Assembly: GCA_913776825.1 (NCBI GenBank) | Contig: CAJYPV010000014.1 | Location: 1 to 45,586, forward strand | Reading direction: 5' to 3' | DNA length: 45,586 nucleotides | Origin: Burkholderiaceae bacterium | Lineage (GTDB): Bacteria; Pseudomonadota; Gammaproteobacteria; Burkholderiales; Burkholderiaceae_C | In this document: piece after piece, positions 18,689-27,761 of the stretch | Layout: the number at the start of each line of letters is the position of its first letter | How positions within the stretch are numbered: the first letter of the stretch is position 1 | Position numbers and translations under genes: made by a program | The notes under the pieces: generated by a model | What the model saw: the letters and a program-made list of their open reading frames with translations, nothing else | Told to the model about the DNA's origin: nothing | Database searches by the model: none

Positions 18689-19178
18689 GCCTGTCCTTTG
18701 CTGTCTGGCCTGGCGGGCGGGTGCGGTGAGCGGGTTGATCGCGCGAGTGGCGCGCGGCGACCGGATCGATGTTCAGGCCACGCGCCTCGGCCTGTCGCCT
18801 GCGGTCGGCTGGGCTGCAGCCGGTCGGGGCGCCGGAACCGGGCGAATGGCTCCGCTGGGTCAGGCGTCGTGGGGCAGGTTTTTGCAAGAGATTGTGAGAA
18901 GCGACGCGGCCCCGCGCGGCGTTCCTGCTGAACGCCGCCCTGACCGCCGCGCTGGCTGCCGTGCCGCCAACCCCTTGATTCCGCTGTGCCCGTGGCCTGA
19001 TCTCGCGAAGCTTTCGATTATAGGAGCGCCCCTGATCCCCCTGGGGCCGCGCCGCTTTGGTGACGTGGTGTGTTTGCCAAAGCCGCTAGGATCATTCGGA
19101 CCGGGGCTGGGCCGACCCAGCTTCCGCCCGTCCCGCCTGCTCGCCAGGCGGGCACGGGAACTGCCTGGAGCTCGATTC
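18689..19178. promoter_or_regulatory. divergent control region of alaS and the gabD-type gene
   Basis: No gene fits in this 490-bp space. On the minus strand a perfect TATAAT (19022-19017), rare in such GC-rich DNA, could start alaS transcription and would give a leader of about 320 nt, though its -35 is poor. A hairpin with complementary GGCGTT/AACGCC arms lies at about 18917-18938 in this putative leader. No convincing promoter for the plus-strand gene was found; its ribosome site CTGGAG is at 19165-19170. Confidence 0.4.
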
Positions 19179-20657
19179 ATGGACACGATGACTTCCCCGC
19201 TGGCCTCCCTCAAGGACCCCAGCCTGCTCAAGACCGACGCGCTGATCAATGGCGAATGGGTGGGCGGCGCCGCCCGCTTCGATGTGGACGACCCCGCCAC
19301 CGGCGCGCTGCTGACCCATGTGGCCAACCTCGGCGCCTCCGAAGCGGATGCGGCCGTGGCTGCCGCCCAGGCCGCCTGGCCGGCCTGGCGTGCGAAGACC
19401 GCCAAGGAACGCGGCGCCATCCTGATGCGCTGGTATCACCTGCTGATTCAGCATGCCGACGACCTGGCCCGCATCCTCACCGCCGAGCAAGGCAAGCCGC
19501 TGGCCGAAGCCCGGGGCGAGATCGTCTACGGCGCCAGCTTCCTGGAATGGTTTGCCGAGCAGGGCAAGCGGGTCTACGGCGAGACCATCCCCACCACCGA
19601 TCCGACCAAGCGCTACTGGGTCATCCAGCAGCCGGTCGGCGTTTGCGCCGCGATCACGCCCTGGAATTTCCCGCTGGCGATGATCACCCGCAAGGTCGCG
19701 CCCGCGCTGGCCGCCGGCTGCCCGGTGGTGATCAAGCCGGCCGAACAGACCCCGCTGACCGCGCTCGCCGCCGCGGAACTGGCCCAGCGTGCCGGCATGC
19801 CCGCCGGTGTGCTGAATGTGGTGACGGGCGACGGCGAGCAGTCGATCGCCATCGGCAAGGTGCTGTGCGAAAGCCCGACGGTGCGCCATCTCTCCTTCAC
19901 CGGATCGACCGAAGTCGGCCGCATCCTGATGGCCCAGAGCGCGCCCACGATCAAGAAGCTGTCGCTGGAGTTGGGCGGCAACGCGCCGTTCCTGGTGTTC
20001 GACGACGCGGATCTGGACAGCGCCGTCGAGGGCGCGCTGGCCAGCAAATACCGCAATGCCGGCCAGACCTGCGTGTGCGCCAACCGCTTCTATGTCCAGG
20101 ACAGCGTCTATGACGCCTTCGTCGCCAAGCTGGCGGAGAAGGTCGGCGCCTTCAAGGTCGGCAATGGCTTCGAGTCCGGCGTGAACCAGGGCCCGCTGAT
20201 CGACGATGCCGCCATCGCCAAGGTGGAGCAGCATGTGGCGGACGCGACCGCCAAGGGCGCGCGCATCCTCATCGGCGGCGAGCGCCTGCATGACCGCTTC
20301 TTCCAGCCCACCGTGCTGGCCGACGTCACCGCCGACATGCTGTGCGCTCGGGAAGAAACCTTCGGTCCGGTCGCGCCGGTGTTCCGATTCCAGACCGAGG
20401 CGGAGGGCATCGCCCTGGCCAACGGCACCGAATTCGGGCTCGCCGCCTATTTCTACAGCCGCGACATCGGCCGGATCATGCGGGTCGGCGAAGCGATCGA
20501 ATCCGGCATGGTCGGCATCAACACCGGGTTGATTTCGACGGCCGAAGTGCCGTTCGGCGGGGTGAAGCAATCCGGCTTGGGCCGGGAAGGCGGTCATCAA
20601 GGCATCGACGAATACGTCGAGAGCAAATACCTCTGCCTCGGCGACCTGCAGCGCTGA
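19179..20657 (+). CDS. gabD: NAD(P)-dependent succinate-semialdehyde dehydrogenase
   Basis: A protein of 492 residues of the aldehyde dehydrogenase superfamily, close to GabD. It oxidises succinic semialdehyde to succinate at the end of the GABA shunt. Visible features are the cofactor fold with TPWNFPLAMITRKVAPALAAG, the FTGSTEVGR loop, the general base Glu264 in ELGGNAPF and the catalytic Cys298 in GQTCVCANR. The second cysteine two residues later is typical of GabD and may make a redox switch. Start ATG 19179 follows CTGGAG. No GABA aminotransferase gene lies nearby, so another semialdehyde substrate is possible. Confidence 0.92.
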   Translation: MDTMTSPLASLKDPSLLKTDALINGEWVGGAARFDVDDPATGALLTHVANLGASEADAAVAAAQAAWPAWRAKTAKERGAILMRWYHLLIQHADDLARILTAEQGKPLAEARGEIVYGASFLEWFAEQGKRVYGETIPTTDPTKRYWVIQQPVGVCAAITPWNFPLAMITRKVAPALAAGCPVVIKPAEQTPLTALAAAELAQRAGMPAGVLNVVTGDGEQSIAIGKVLCESPTVRHLSFTGSTEVGRILMAQSAPTIKKLSLELGGNAPFLVFDDADLDSAVEGALASKYRNAGQTCVCANRFYVQDSVYDAFVAKLAEKVGAFKVGNGFESGVNQGPLIDDAAIAKVEQHVADATAKGARILIGGERLHDRFFQPTVLADVTADMLCAREETFGPVAPVFRFQTEAEGIALANGTEFGLAAYFYSRDIGRIMRVGEAIESGMVGINTGLISTAEVPFGGVKQSGLGREGGHQGIDEYVESKYLCLGDLQR

Positions 20658-20758
20658 GCGCTGAGCGCTGGACCTCGACGCGCAGCCGCTGAGGTCCAGC
20701 CGCGATGCGATCGCTCAGCCGCTCCGCTTCGCCGGCTCGCCCATCGCCGACACGGATG

Positions 20759-20790
20759 AACGCCACCGCAGCCGCGGTGGCGTTTTGCTT
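20759..20790 (+). terminator. terminator of the gabD-type gene
   Basis: AACGCCACCGC (20759-20769) pairs with GCGGTGGCGTT (20774-20784) around a 4-nt loop and is followed by TTGCTT. It lies about 100 bp after the stop codon. Confidence 0.85.
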
Positions 20791-20844
20791 TCCGCATCGC
20801 CCGACCGGACGCGTGCCACGCACGGTCGAAGGGGCGGCGCTCCC

Positions 20845-22500
20845 TCAGCGCGGCGCGTTGTTCGCCCGGTCGCGACGCCACTCGCGGATGCCCAGTTCGC
20901 TCAGCATGCCTTCGACCGCCACGGGCAGCCGATTGAGAGCGGTCCGCCGCGAGGTCGTCGCGCGCAGGCCGTAGCGGAAGTCCTGGTTGTCCTCCCGATA
21001 TTCCAGCGTCTGCAGATAGGCATCCACCTTCGGCGCGAGCGCGCGATTCGAGGCGCAGAGTTTCACCAGCCGCGCGGTGGTCGGCGATTCACGATCCAGT
21101 TCGTAATCCGCCATCGCCGCCTGCGTCAGCGCGGTGAGCGCATTGGCGCGGTCCTGCGCGGGCCAGGTGTGGAAGTCGCGGATCAACTGGTCCGCCTCTG
21201 GCGATTTCAGCCCCTCGAGCAGTTGATCGCCGCGCTGCCTCAGCGCGTCGTGAAAGACGCGAAAGGCGCGCTCGAATTCGGGCGGCGCGGCGCTGACGTT
21301 GTCGCCGGGCTGTTGCTCGTCGATCAGGCTGCGCAAGGGCAGCCGCCGCAGATGTTCCAGGTCGGCCCGCAGGCTCATTTGCTCCTCGGGCGTCTGCAGG
21401 CTGCCGCCGACCGCGCCCAGCGGCTCGAACATCGCGCGGGTGCTGGGCTGCATCTGCGCGAGGTTGCGCTGCAGCGGATCGTTCGGTTCCCAACGCGGAT
21501 GGGGCGCGCTGCTGGGCGCATGCAGCGTGTCCGGATCGCCGATGTCGAACGCGAAATCCGAATGCACCGAGCCGGCCGATGCGGTCGACGCCTCGGAGCT
21601 GGTGGACGCACTGGACGCGGTCGACGCGGTCGATGCGGTCGATGCGGTCGATGCGGTCGACGCGGTCGACGCATTGGAGTCGGTCGCCCGCAGCGGCTCT
21701 CGCGGCGCGGCGACGGCCCGCTCGAGGTGCGGATCGAAGGGATTGATCGCCAGCGTGCGCATCAGCGGCGTGCGCTCCGTGGCGCCGGTGGATCCGGTGA
21801 GCGGGTCCGTCGGGCTGAATGCCGGCGCGCGGCCGAGCAGCGCGTGGGCGCGATGGGTCGACGCCGCCGCATCGGCCGAGCCGCCGGGCCGCATGGCAGG
21901 CGACCGGGTCAGCGGGCGATGGTGGCCGACGGTCGGTGCCGATGACGAACCGGACTCGCGCGGCTGCAGCGGCGCGGCCAGCGAGCGCGCCAGGCGCCGG
22001 TGCGACGAAGCGGCCGCGCCCGAACCATCGCCGTCTCCCAGGGGGCCGCCCAGCAGCGCCGCTCGGCGGCCGAGCGGTTCATGCGCGCGCGGCCTCGCAT
22101 CGGCGGCGCCGTTGGCCTCGCTGGCGGCTGCGGAGGCGCGCCCGACCAGCGCATGCAGCGGCACGCCGCCTTCGTGGCGCGCCTCCCGGGCCAACAGCAT
22201 GGCCTCGCCGGGGCTCATGCGGGCCAGGCGCTCGTACGCCGCGCCGCGTCGGAAGACCGGATGCTGGGCGTCCGCCAGCGCCGAGGCCGACGTCGGCACC
22301 AGCGGTGTGGCCGCCCGGTCGTCGTCCGACGGGTTGGCCGTCGCGCCGGGCCTCGCGGTGGACGCGTGGGCGCCGTGGCCGCCCGCTCCGGGGGAGGCTT
22401 CGTCCGCAGCGGGATCGGGACGGGCCTCGTTCGCATCGTCGGAGCGGGCGGGCTCCGAGTCGGACGACGGACTGGTCAGACGATGGCTTTGAACGTACAT
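20845..22500 (-). CDS. large protein of unknown function, disordered N-terminal half
   Basis: A protein of 551 residues that I do not recognise. Residues 1-300 are low complexity (serine, alanine, proline, arginine) and end in a repeat of AST units at about 278-295. From about residue 330 it looks folded and alpha-helical (EEQMSLRADLEHLRRLPLRSLIDEQQ through RLVKLCASNRALAPKVDAYLQTLEYRE). There is no signal peptide or membrane span. A polar, serine/proline-rich start followed by a helical C-terminal domain resembles type III effectors, but no secretion genes are in view, so this is only a guess. ATG 22500 has CCGGAG at 9 nt. It is divergent from another unknown gene with a dyad in between. Confidence 0.6.
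   Translation of the reverse strand: MYVQSHRLTSPSSDSEPARSDDANEARPDPAADEASPGAGGHGAHASTARPGATANPSDDDRAATPLVPTSASALADAQHPVFRRGAAYERLARMSPGEAMLLAREARHEGGVPLHALVGRASAAASEANGAADARPRAHEPLGRRAALLGGPLGDGDGSGAAASSHRRLARSLAAPLQPRESGSSSAPTVGHHRPLTRSPAMRPGGSADAAASTHRAHALLGRAPAFSPTDPLTGSTGATERTPLMRTLAINPFDPHLERAVAAPREPLRATDSNASTASTASTASTASTASTASSASTSSEASTASAGSVHSDFAFDIGDPDTLHAPSSAPHPRWEPNDPLQRNLAQMQPSTRAMFEPLGAVGGSLQTPEEQMSLRADLEHLRRLPLRSLIDEQQPGDNVSAAPPEFERAFRVFHDALRQRGDQLLEGLKSPEADQLIRDFHTWPAQDRANALTALTQAAMADYELDRESPTTARLVKLCASNRALAPKVDAYLQTLEYREDNQDFRYGLRATTSRRTALNRLPVAVEGMLSELGIREWRRDRANNAPR
21614..21667. repeat. 9-bp in-frame tandem repeat (six units)
   Basis: Units GACGCGGTC or GATGCGGTC at 21614, 21623, 21632, 21641, 21650 and 21659. 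On the minus strand they encode alternating Ala-Ser-Thr residues within the unknown protein. Confidence 0.9.
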
Positions 22501-22564
22501 GGGCGGGGCTCCGGAAAATGACATCGGGGACAGCGGTGACAGCAGGGATGGAGGCGCGTCAGTA

Positions 22565-22666
22565 CCGGTCTTCCGACCGGGGTTCAGGCCCTTCCCGCCG
22601 TGCGGCACGACAGGTTGGGTGTCAGGTGTTGCCTCCATTCCGGGTTCCATGGACGTCGCATGGAAC
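22565..22666. promoter_or_regulatory. divergent intergenic region with two inverted repeats
   Basis: GTTCCATG (22644-22651) and CATGGAAC (22659-22666) form a perfect 8-bp dyad around a 7-bp centre GACGTCG, itself nearly palindromic. This is the size expected for a dimeric regulator site. A second hairpin-like dyad CCGGTC/GACCGG lies at 22565-22580. Both are between the start codons of the two unknown genes (22500 and 22747), so a shared operator is plausible. Confidence 0.5.
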
Positions 22667-22746
22667 TGGCCGCAGAAGGTCGGAACTGACGCATGACAAC
22701 GTCCCCATGACCGACGCAGGCCGTCGGCGCGAAGGAGAGTCCCGTG

Positions 22747-24624
22747 ATGCCCATCTCCGCCTCTCGTCCTCTCGATCCGTGGAACGTCCCCGAGGCGGAC
22801 GATCCACCCGCCGCGTATCCCGTCCCGTCCTCGACGGCGTCGTCCGCGGCATGGCGGCGAGCCTCGCTTGGCGCCTTGAACGAGTTGGATGACCGCAGCC
22901 TGCAGGCGCTTGAACGACGTTGGCTGAACACGTTGCAGGGCGGGGGCGACGCCGCGTCCGGGCCGCCGCCGGCGCCGTTGATGCCGCTGCTGCAGGGCCT
23001 GCAGATCGAACTGCGTCAGATGGAAGACGGCCTGCGCCGCGGCGCTCCGGCCGAGGTGGATGCGCTGGGCGATCTGGCGCAGGTGCTGTGCGAGGACGGC
23101 GTGCGGGCCGCTCGCGCGGCGCATGGACGCGGGCCGGCGCGCGAGGTGCTCGACCTGATGTCGCCGCATCTGCCCACGAGTGAAGGCGGTGATCAGGCCA
23201 GGGATCGGGCGCTCAGGCTGCTGTCGCTGCTGACCCGATTGCTGCGCCAATTGGGCCGGCTCGGCGAACTGGGGACGGCCTTGGCGCAGAACCGCTTCGA
23301 GCATGACGTCGCCCGCTGGGCCGCCAACCTGACCCATGCGACGGTGCACACCGGATTGATCGTGGCGCTCACCACCACGCTGCGGCAGTTGCTGGGTTTT
23401 GCGATCGAGCGGGGCATGGCCGATGCGGCCTGGTCGTCCACGGCCCGGCACGCGGTGGGACTGAGCTGCCTGCTCATCGGCCCTGCCTTGAACGTGGCGG
23501 GACTGATCCGCGATGAATGCCAGGATCGGGCCACCAGCGCCAGCCGGCTCGCGCGGGTGGCGATGCTGCTGCTCTCCACCGGCGCGTTGTGCGCCGCGTC
23601 GGTGGTGGGGCAGCCGCCGGTGGCGGCCAGTTCGATGAGCAGTTTCGGGCTTCAGATGCTCAGCTATTGCCTCGCGCGCGAGGCTTGTCAGCTGTTCGTC
23701 CCTCTGTCGGGCAACGCCCCGGTGCGACTGCCCGGCACCGTCGTCGCAGCGGGGAGCTATGGCTTGTCTCAGACGGCGTTCGGCATGGCGATGGATGCCT
23801 GGGCGCCGCGCTCCGGCGCAGGCTGGGCGATGGCGCAAGCGGCGTCGATCCACACGTCGATGGACGCCGCCGGCCAATGGTTCGCGGCGTCGTCCGCGAT
23901 GGGGCAGGGGGCGGGCATCGGCCCGATGGGCGGCAGCGAGGCCGCGGCCGTCGCGATGGCCGCGCAGGTGCGTGCGTCGCTGGCGCAGATGACGCCGTAT
24001 CTGCCGCACGACCTGCTGCGCGCTGGCCTGAATGCGGGCGCCGAGGTGCTGGACACGCTGCTGCTGCCGATCGCCACCCATGCGATGGCCAGCCGAGCCC
24101 GCGCGCAGCAGGCGGAGAGGAACCGCGCCGCCGGACGGCCGCCGCCTCCAGGCATCGATCCCTTGCGGCTGTCGATGCGTGTCCGCTGCCCGGACCGCCA
24201 AGCGTTGGCCGATCAAACGCTGTTGGGCCTCGCGCAGCGCACCTCGGCGTTCGAGACCATCGTCGCCAGCGCCCTGGCCGTGGGCACCGGGCTGCAGGGC
24301 AGCGGTCTGTCTGACGAGCAGCAGTCGCTGATCGTGAATGCCACGGTCGGTGCGCTGGCGGCGGTGATCTATCTGCCGTTCGTCTACACCTATCGGCGCG
24401 AGCCGCCGTCGTCGATGCCGCCCTGGCAGCGGCGTGAGGGCGAGGCCGCCTTGCGCCATCGATGGCCAGCGGGCGAGGTGGACCGTGGGTCAGGCGCGGA
24501 TGATCGGGATGGCCTGTCGAGGGAGACGCCGAGATCCGCCAGCCGCGCAGCGAGCCCGCGCGCCGGTGCCGGCGCAGCACGGTCGACTCAGTCGACATTG
24601 CTGGGTAAGCGCGATCTGCCATAG
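22747..24624 (+). CDS. large protein of unknown function with hydrophobic helices
   Basis: A protein of 625 residues that I do not recognise. It has a polar, proline-rich start (about residues 1-35) and a helical region with LSLLTRLLRQLGRLGEL. Several hydrophobic stretches follow, among them LIVALTTTLRQLLGFAI, AVGLSCLLIGPALNVAGLI, VAMLLLSTGALCAASVVG and, near the end, IVNATVGALAAVIYLPFVYTY. The tail is arginine/serine-rich. It could insert into a membrane. There is no Sec-type signal at the N-terminus. Ribosome site AAGGAG at 22732-22737 serves ATG 22747 or GTG 22744. Its divergent neighbour has a similar style of disordered N-terminus, suggesting a functional pair. Confidence 0.6.
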   Translation: MPISASRPLDPWNVPEADDPPAAYPVPSSTASSAAWRRASLGALNELDDRSLQALERRWLNTLQGGGDAASGPPPAPLMPLLQGLQIELRQMEDGLRRGAPAEVDALGDLAQVLCEDGVRAARAAHGRGPAREVLDLMSPHLPTSEGGDQARDRALRLLSLLTRLLRQLGRLGELGTALAQNRFEHDVARWAANLTHATVHTGLIVALTTTLRQLLGFAIERGMADAAWSSTARHAVGLSCLLIGPALNVAGLIRDECQDRATSASRLARVAMLLLSTGALCAASVVGQPPVAASSMSSFGLQMLSYCLAREACQLFVPLSGNAPVRLPGTVVAAGSYGLSQTAFGMAMDAWAPRSGAGWAMAQAASIHTSMDAAGQWFAASSAMGQGAGIGPMGGSEAAAVAMAAQVRASLAQMTPYLPHDLLRAGLNAGAEVLDTLLLPIATHAMASRARAQQAERNRAAGRPPPPGIDPLRLSMRVRCPDRQALADQTLLGLAQRTSAFETIVASALAVGTGLQGSGLSDEQQSLIVNATVGALAAVIYLPFVYTYRREPPSSMPPWQRREGEAALRHRWPAGEVDRGSGADDRDGLSRETPRSASRAASPRAGAGAARSTQSTLLGKRDLP

Positions 24625-24827
24625 CGCTGGCAGCGCGGAGCAGCATGGAAGCTGGGTGTGGGGCAGCGGCTCATCGGAAGCCTGCGAGGAAACCAGCGGA
24701 TCTGCTGACGCTTCACGGTTCGGCGGCCGGGGCTTGTGCGGCGCCTGGCGCAGTCGCTTGTGAGCAGAGGAGGGAGCGTCATGGCACGCGCTGATCGCGT
24801 ACCGGCCCCTCGGCGGTATCGCCAGGG

Positions 24828-24902
24828 TGGAGCGGGCGAAGGGAGTCGAACCCTCGTCATTGGCTTGGGAAGCCAAGGTAATAGCCGTTATACGACGCCC
24901 GC
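24828..24902 (-). tRNA. tRNA-Gly (anticodon CCC)
   Basis: On the minus strand the 75-nt sequence begins GCGGGCG and ends CGCCCGC plus discriminator T and an encoded CCA. The anticodon arm is TTGGC, loop TTCCCAA, GCCAA, giving anticodon CCC. The T arm has GAGGG TTCGACT CCCTT. It closely resembles E. coli glyU tRNA. It stands alone between the unknown gene and the MFS gene. Confidence 0.96.
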
Positions 24903-25196
24903 TTCGGAGGTCCGGCGCACCTGCGGCGTGGCAGGCGGGGACGGCACGGAGTGTAGCGCGGGGTGGCTGGAGTTCTGATCCGGATGGACCTCCGCGCCGG
25001 GTTGACGCGCCGACCCGAGCATCGCCCCGTGCCGTTCGCCCACGAGCGACTTAACGCCGGCAAATCGCATCGCAGAAGCCTGCCGCGCGCCGCGCGCAGC
25101 CCCCGACGCGCCGGGCGCTCATCGACCGTACGTGCCGTCGGGTTGTCGGAATCATGTTGCAATGCTGAATGTTTCCTGAACGGATCCTTTCAGCTC
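24903..25196. other. spacer between tRNA-Gly and MFS gene
   Basis: No gene is supported here. The tRNA promoter (minus strand) and the MFS promoter (plus strand) must lie in it. A weak plus-strand pair TTGTCG/TGAATG with 17-bp spacing is at about 25144-25172. No attachment-site-like duplication of the tRNA 3' end was noticed in the neighbouring sequence. Confidence 0.4.
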
Positions 25197-26438
25197 ATGT
25201 CTGCCGCCCCGATCGTTCCGCCTGAGATCTCCGACGCACCCGTGCAGGCCAGCGCCCACACCGGCTTGGCGCTGCTGGCGTTGGCCATCGGCGGCTTCGC
25301 GATCGGCACCACCGAATTCGCGGCGATGAGCCTGGTGCCGTTCTTCGCGCCGGATCTGGGCATCGATGCGCCCACCGCCGGCCATGTCATCAGTGCCTAT
25401 GCGCTGGGCGTGGTGGTCGGCGCGCCGCTGCTGGCGGTGCTCGGCGCCAAGGTGCCCCGCCGCACCTTGCTGATCCTGCTGATGCTGGGCTTCGCGGTCG
25501 GCAACGGCTTGAGCGCGCTCGCGCCGAGCTATCACGCCATGCTGCTGTTCCGTTTCCTGTCCGGCCTGCCGCATGGCGCGTACTTCGGCGTCGCGGCGCT
25601 GGTGGCGGCGTCCATGGTGGCGCCGGCCCGGCGCGCGCAGGCGGTCAGCCTGGTGATGCTGGGCTTGACGGTCGCCACCATCATCGGCGTGCCGCTCGCG
25701 AATGCGCTCGGGCAGTGGGCCGGCTGGCGATGGGGCTTTGGCGTCGTCACCGTGCTGGCGCTGCTGACCGCCGCGCTCGTGGCCCTGCATGCGCCGCGTG
25801 ATCGGGTGCAGGCGGGCGCGAGCGCGATGCGTGAACTCGGCGCGCTGGGCCGACTGCAGGTCTGGCTGACGCTGGGCATCGCCACCATCGGCTTCGGCGG
25901 GATGTTCGCGGTCTACACCTATCTGGGCTCGACGCTGCTGGAAGTGACCGGCACCGGGCCCGGTCTGCTGCCGGTGGTGCTCAGCGTGTTCGGCATGGGC
26001 ATGACGGCCGGCACGCTGGGCGCGGCCTGGGCGGCGGATCGGGCGCTGATGCCCACCGTCGGCGGCCTGCTGCTGTGGAGCGCGCTGGCGCTGGCGCTGT
26101 ATCCGTTCGCGGCCGGCCAGTTGTGGACGCTGCTGCCGGTGGTGTTCATGATCGGCTGCAGCGGCGGACTCGGCGCCGTGCTGCAGACCCGCCTGATGGA
26201 TGTGGCCGGCGATGCCCAGACGCTGGCCGCCGCGCTCAATCATTCGGCCTTCAACGCGGCCAATGCGCTCGGCCCCTGGCTGGGCGGGCTGGCCATCGCC
26301 GCCGGCTACGGCTGGACCTCCACCGGCTGGGTGGGCGTCGTGCTGGCGTTCGGCGGCCTGGCGATCTGGGCGCTGTCGATGGCCGTGGATCGGAATCGTC
26401 AACGCGCTTCGGGGCGCTCCTCGTCGGCTGCGAGCTGA
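25197..26438 (+). CDS. MFS transporter, DHA1 drug/sugar efflux type
   Basis: A 413-residue inner-membrane protein with about 12 hydrophobic helices, the standard MFS size. The first helix reads ALLALAIGGFAIGTTEFAAM, common in AraJ/YdhP-like exporters. The loop 2-3 region LLAVLGAKVPRRTLLILLM corresponds to the MFS signature, and the helix 5 stretch has the antiporter-like LTVATIIGVPLANALGQWAGWR. Proton-driven export of a drug or sugar is the likely role; the substrate is not visible. ATG 25197 sits where the family usually starts, with no strong ribosome site. No linked regulator gene is seen. Confidence 0.9.
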   Translation: MSAAPIVPPEISDAPVQASAHTGLALLALAIGGFAIGTTEFAAMSLVPFFAPDLGIDAPTAGHVISAYALGVVVGAPLLAVLGAKVPRRTLLILLMLGFAVGNGLSALAPSYHAMLLFRFLSGLPHGAYFGVAALVAASMVAPARRAQAVSLVMLGLTVATIIGVPLANALGQWAGWRWGFGVVTVLALLTAALVALHAPRDRVQAGASAMRELGALGRLQVWLTLGIATIGFGGMFAVYTYLGSTLLEVTGTGPGLLPVVLSVFGMGMTAGTLGAAWAADRALMPTVGGLLLWSALALALYPFAAGQLWTLLPVVFMIGCSGGLGAVLQTRLMDVAGDAQTLAAALNHSAFNAANALGPWLGGLAIAAGYGWTSTGWVGVVLAFGGLAIWALSMAVDRNRQRASGRSSSAAS

Positions 26439-26573
26439 ACGTCCAACGTTCGCAGCCCATGCGGCGATAATCCGCCGCTTCATTCGGTCGATGTCGTGGT
26501 CCGTGCCTGACGGCGTGGCCTGGCGCCGGCCGTGGTCAGGCGTCCGTCGCGGCGCACTTCGGAGAATTTGCAC

Positions 26574-27491
26574 ATGGCCGACTGGCTGCCGCCGACGCGT
26601 TATTGGGTGCTGGCGATCTTCATCGCCTCCGCGCTGTATGCCCACTTCCGAGGCCGCGTGCGCTTCAAGCTCGCCCGCGCGCTGACCGATTTCACGGTGC
26701 TGATCGCGCCGATCAATGCGGTGATGTACCTGTTCTCCCGCGCGCCCGCCACGCCCTACCTGCCGACTGACGCGTTCAAGGAGCTGGCGCTGCTGCGCGA
26801 CAACTGGCAGGTGATCCGCGAAGAAGCCCTCAAGCTCAATGACGAGGGCTACATCAAGGCCGCATCCGGCTACAACGACATCGGCTTCAACTCGTTCTTC
26901 CGCACCGGCTGGAAGCGCTTCTATCTGAAGTGGTACGACCGGGACATGGACTCCGCCCAGGCCCTGTGCCCGAAGACGGTGGCGCTGCTCAAGCGCATCC
27001 CGACGGTGAAGGCGGCGATGTTCGCCTCGCTGCCGCCGGGCGCGCGGCTGGTGCGTCATCGCGATCCGTATGCGGGCTCGCTGCGCTATCACCTCGGCCT
27101 GACCACGCCCAATGATCCGGGCTGCTACATCGAGGTCGATGGCCAGCGCTATCACTGGCGCGATGGGGAGGACGTCATGTTCGACGAAACCTTCATCCAC
27201 TACGCCGAGAACACCACCGATCAGCAGCGGGTGATCCTGTTCTGCGATGTGGAGCGCCCGTTGTACTTTGCGCCGACCCGCTGGCTGAACCGCTGGTTCG
27301 GCAAGCTGGTGATGACCGCGGCGGCGACCCAGAACCTGGAGAGCGAGCCGATCGGCGGGCTCAACAAGTTCTTCTATCACGCCTACAAGGTGCGGATCTT
27401 CTTCAAGGCCTTCAAGGCAAAGACGCGACTCGGCTATTACGTCGTCAAGTGGGCGCTGATCCTGGGCATCCTCGCGGCGATCTTCATTTAA
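26574..27491 (+). CDS. Fe(II)/2-oxoglutarate dioxygenase, LpxO-like lipid A hydroxylase
   Basis: A protein of 305 residues. A hydrophobic N-terminal helix (YWVLAIFIASALYAHF) and a C-terminal one (YYVVKWALILGILAAIFI) would anchor it in the inner membrane. The core has the aspartyl/asparaginyl hydroxylase pattern: RLVRHRDPYAGSLRYHLGL with the iron ligands H and D, then EDVMFDETFIHYAENTTDQQRVILFCDVERP with the distal H. LpxO enzymes add a 2-hydroxyl to a secondary acyl chain of lipid A, using oxygen and 2-oxoglutarate. ATG 26574 follows GGAGAA. A GATAAT hexamer at 26465-26470 is a possible -10. Protein hydroxylation is a less likely alternative. Confidence 0.87.
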   Translation: MADWLPPTRYWVLAIFIASALYAHFRGRVRFKLARALTDFTVLIAPINAVMYLFSRAPATPYLPTDAFKELALLRDNWQVIREEALKLNDEGYIKAASGYNDIGFNSFFRTGWKRFYLKWYDRDMDSAQALCPKTVALLKRIPTVKAAMFASLPPGARLVRHRDPYAGSLRYHLGLTTPNDPGCYIEVDGQRYHWRDGEDVMFDETFIHYAENTTDQQRVILFCDVERPLYFAPTRWLNRWFGKLVMTAAATQNLESEPIGGLNKFFYHAYKVRIFFKAFKAKTRLGYYVVKWALILGILAAIFI

Positions 27492-27605
27492 GGCCGGACG
27501 CGGCCGGTGAGCCGGTGAATCGGTTAGCCAATCGGCCCGTGAGCCGCCACGCTCCGTCCGGTTGAGCTGCTGAGACGCCGCGCCTCACGCCCGACGACAA
27601 CAACC

Positions 27606-27640
27606 AACGGCCGCGCCCATCCATGGCGCGGCCGTTTGCT
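27606..27640. terminator. bidirectional terminator after the LpxO-like gene
   Basis: AACGGCCGCGCC (27606-27617) and GGCGCGGCCGTT (27625-27636) make a 12-bp stem with a 7-nt loop. Plus-strand tail TGCTTGG and minus-strand tail GGTTGTTGTCG are both moderately T-rich. It separates convergent genes. Confidence 0.8.
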
Positions 27641-27761
27641 TGGTGGGCTCAACCGGCGCGGCGGAACGAGCCGTCCTGAGCCGTTCGGCACAGCGAGCGT
27701 GCTGGCGCGGGCCGCCGTTCACCTTCGCGATGGCGCGATCGGCCGTGCCACCCGAATCGAC

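Noticed and set aside
22501..22746. A PIP/hrpII box (TTCG-N16-TTCG) or HrpL box that would support type III effectors.
   Set aside because: No TTCG pair exists, and the GGAACC seen on the minus strand is not followed by CCAC at the required distance.
22501..24459. The reading frame of the minus-strand unknown gene stays open up to 24459, suggesting a 1204-residue protein.
   Set aside because: The extension lies fully antisense to a well-formed gene with a ribosome site, has arginine-rich shadow composition, and a better start with CCGGAG exists at 22500.
24828..24902. tRNA-Gly as an integration site for a genomic island.
   Set aside because: No integrase gene and no repeated tRNA 3' end were seen on either side.
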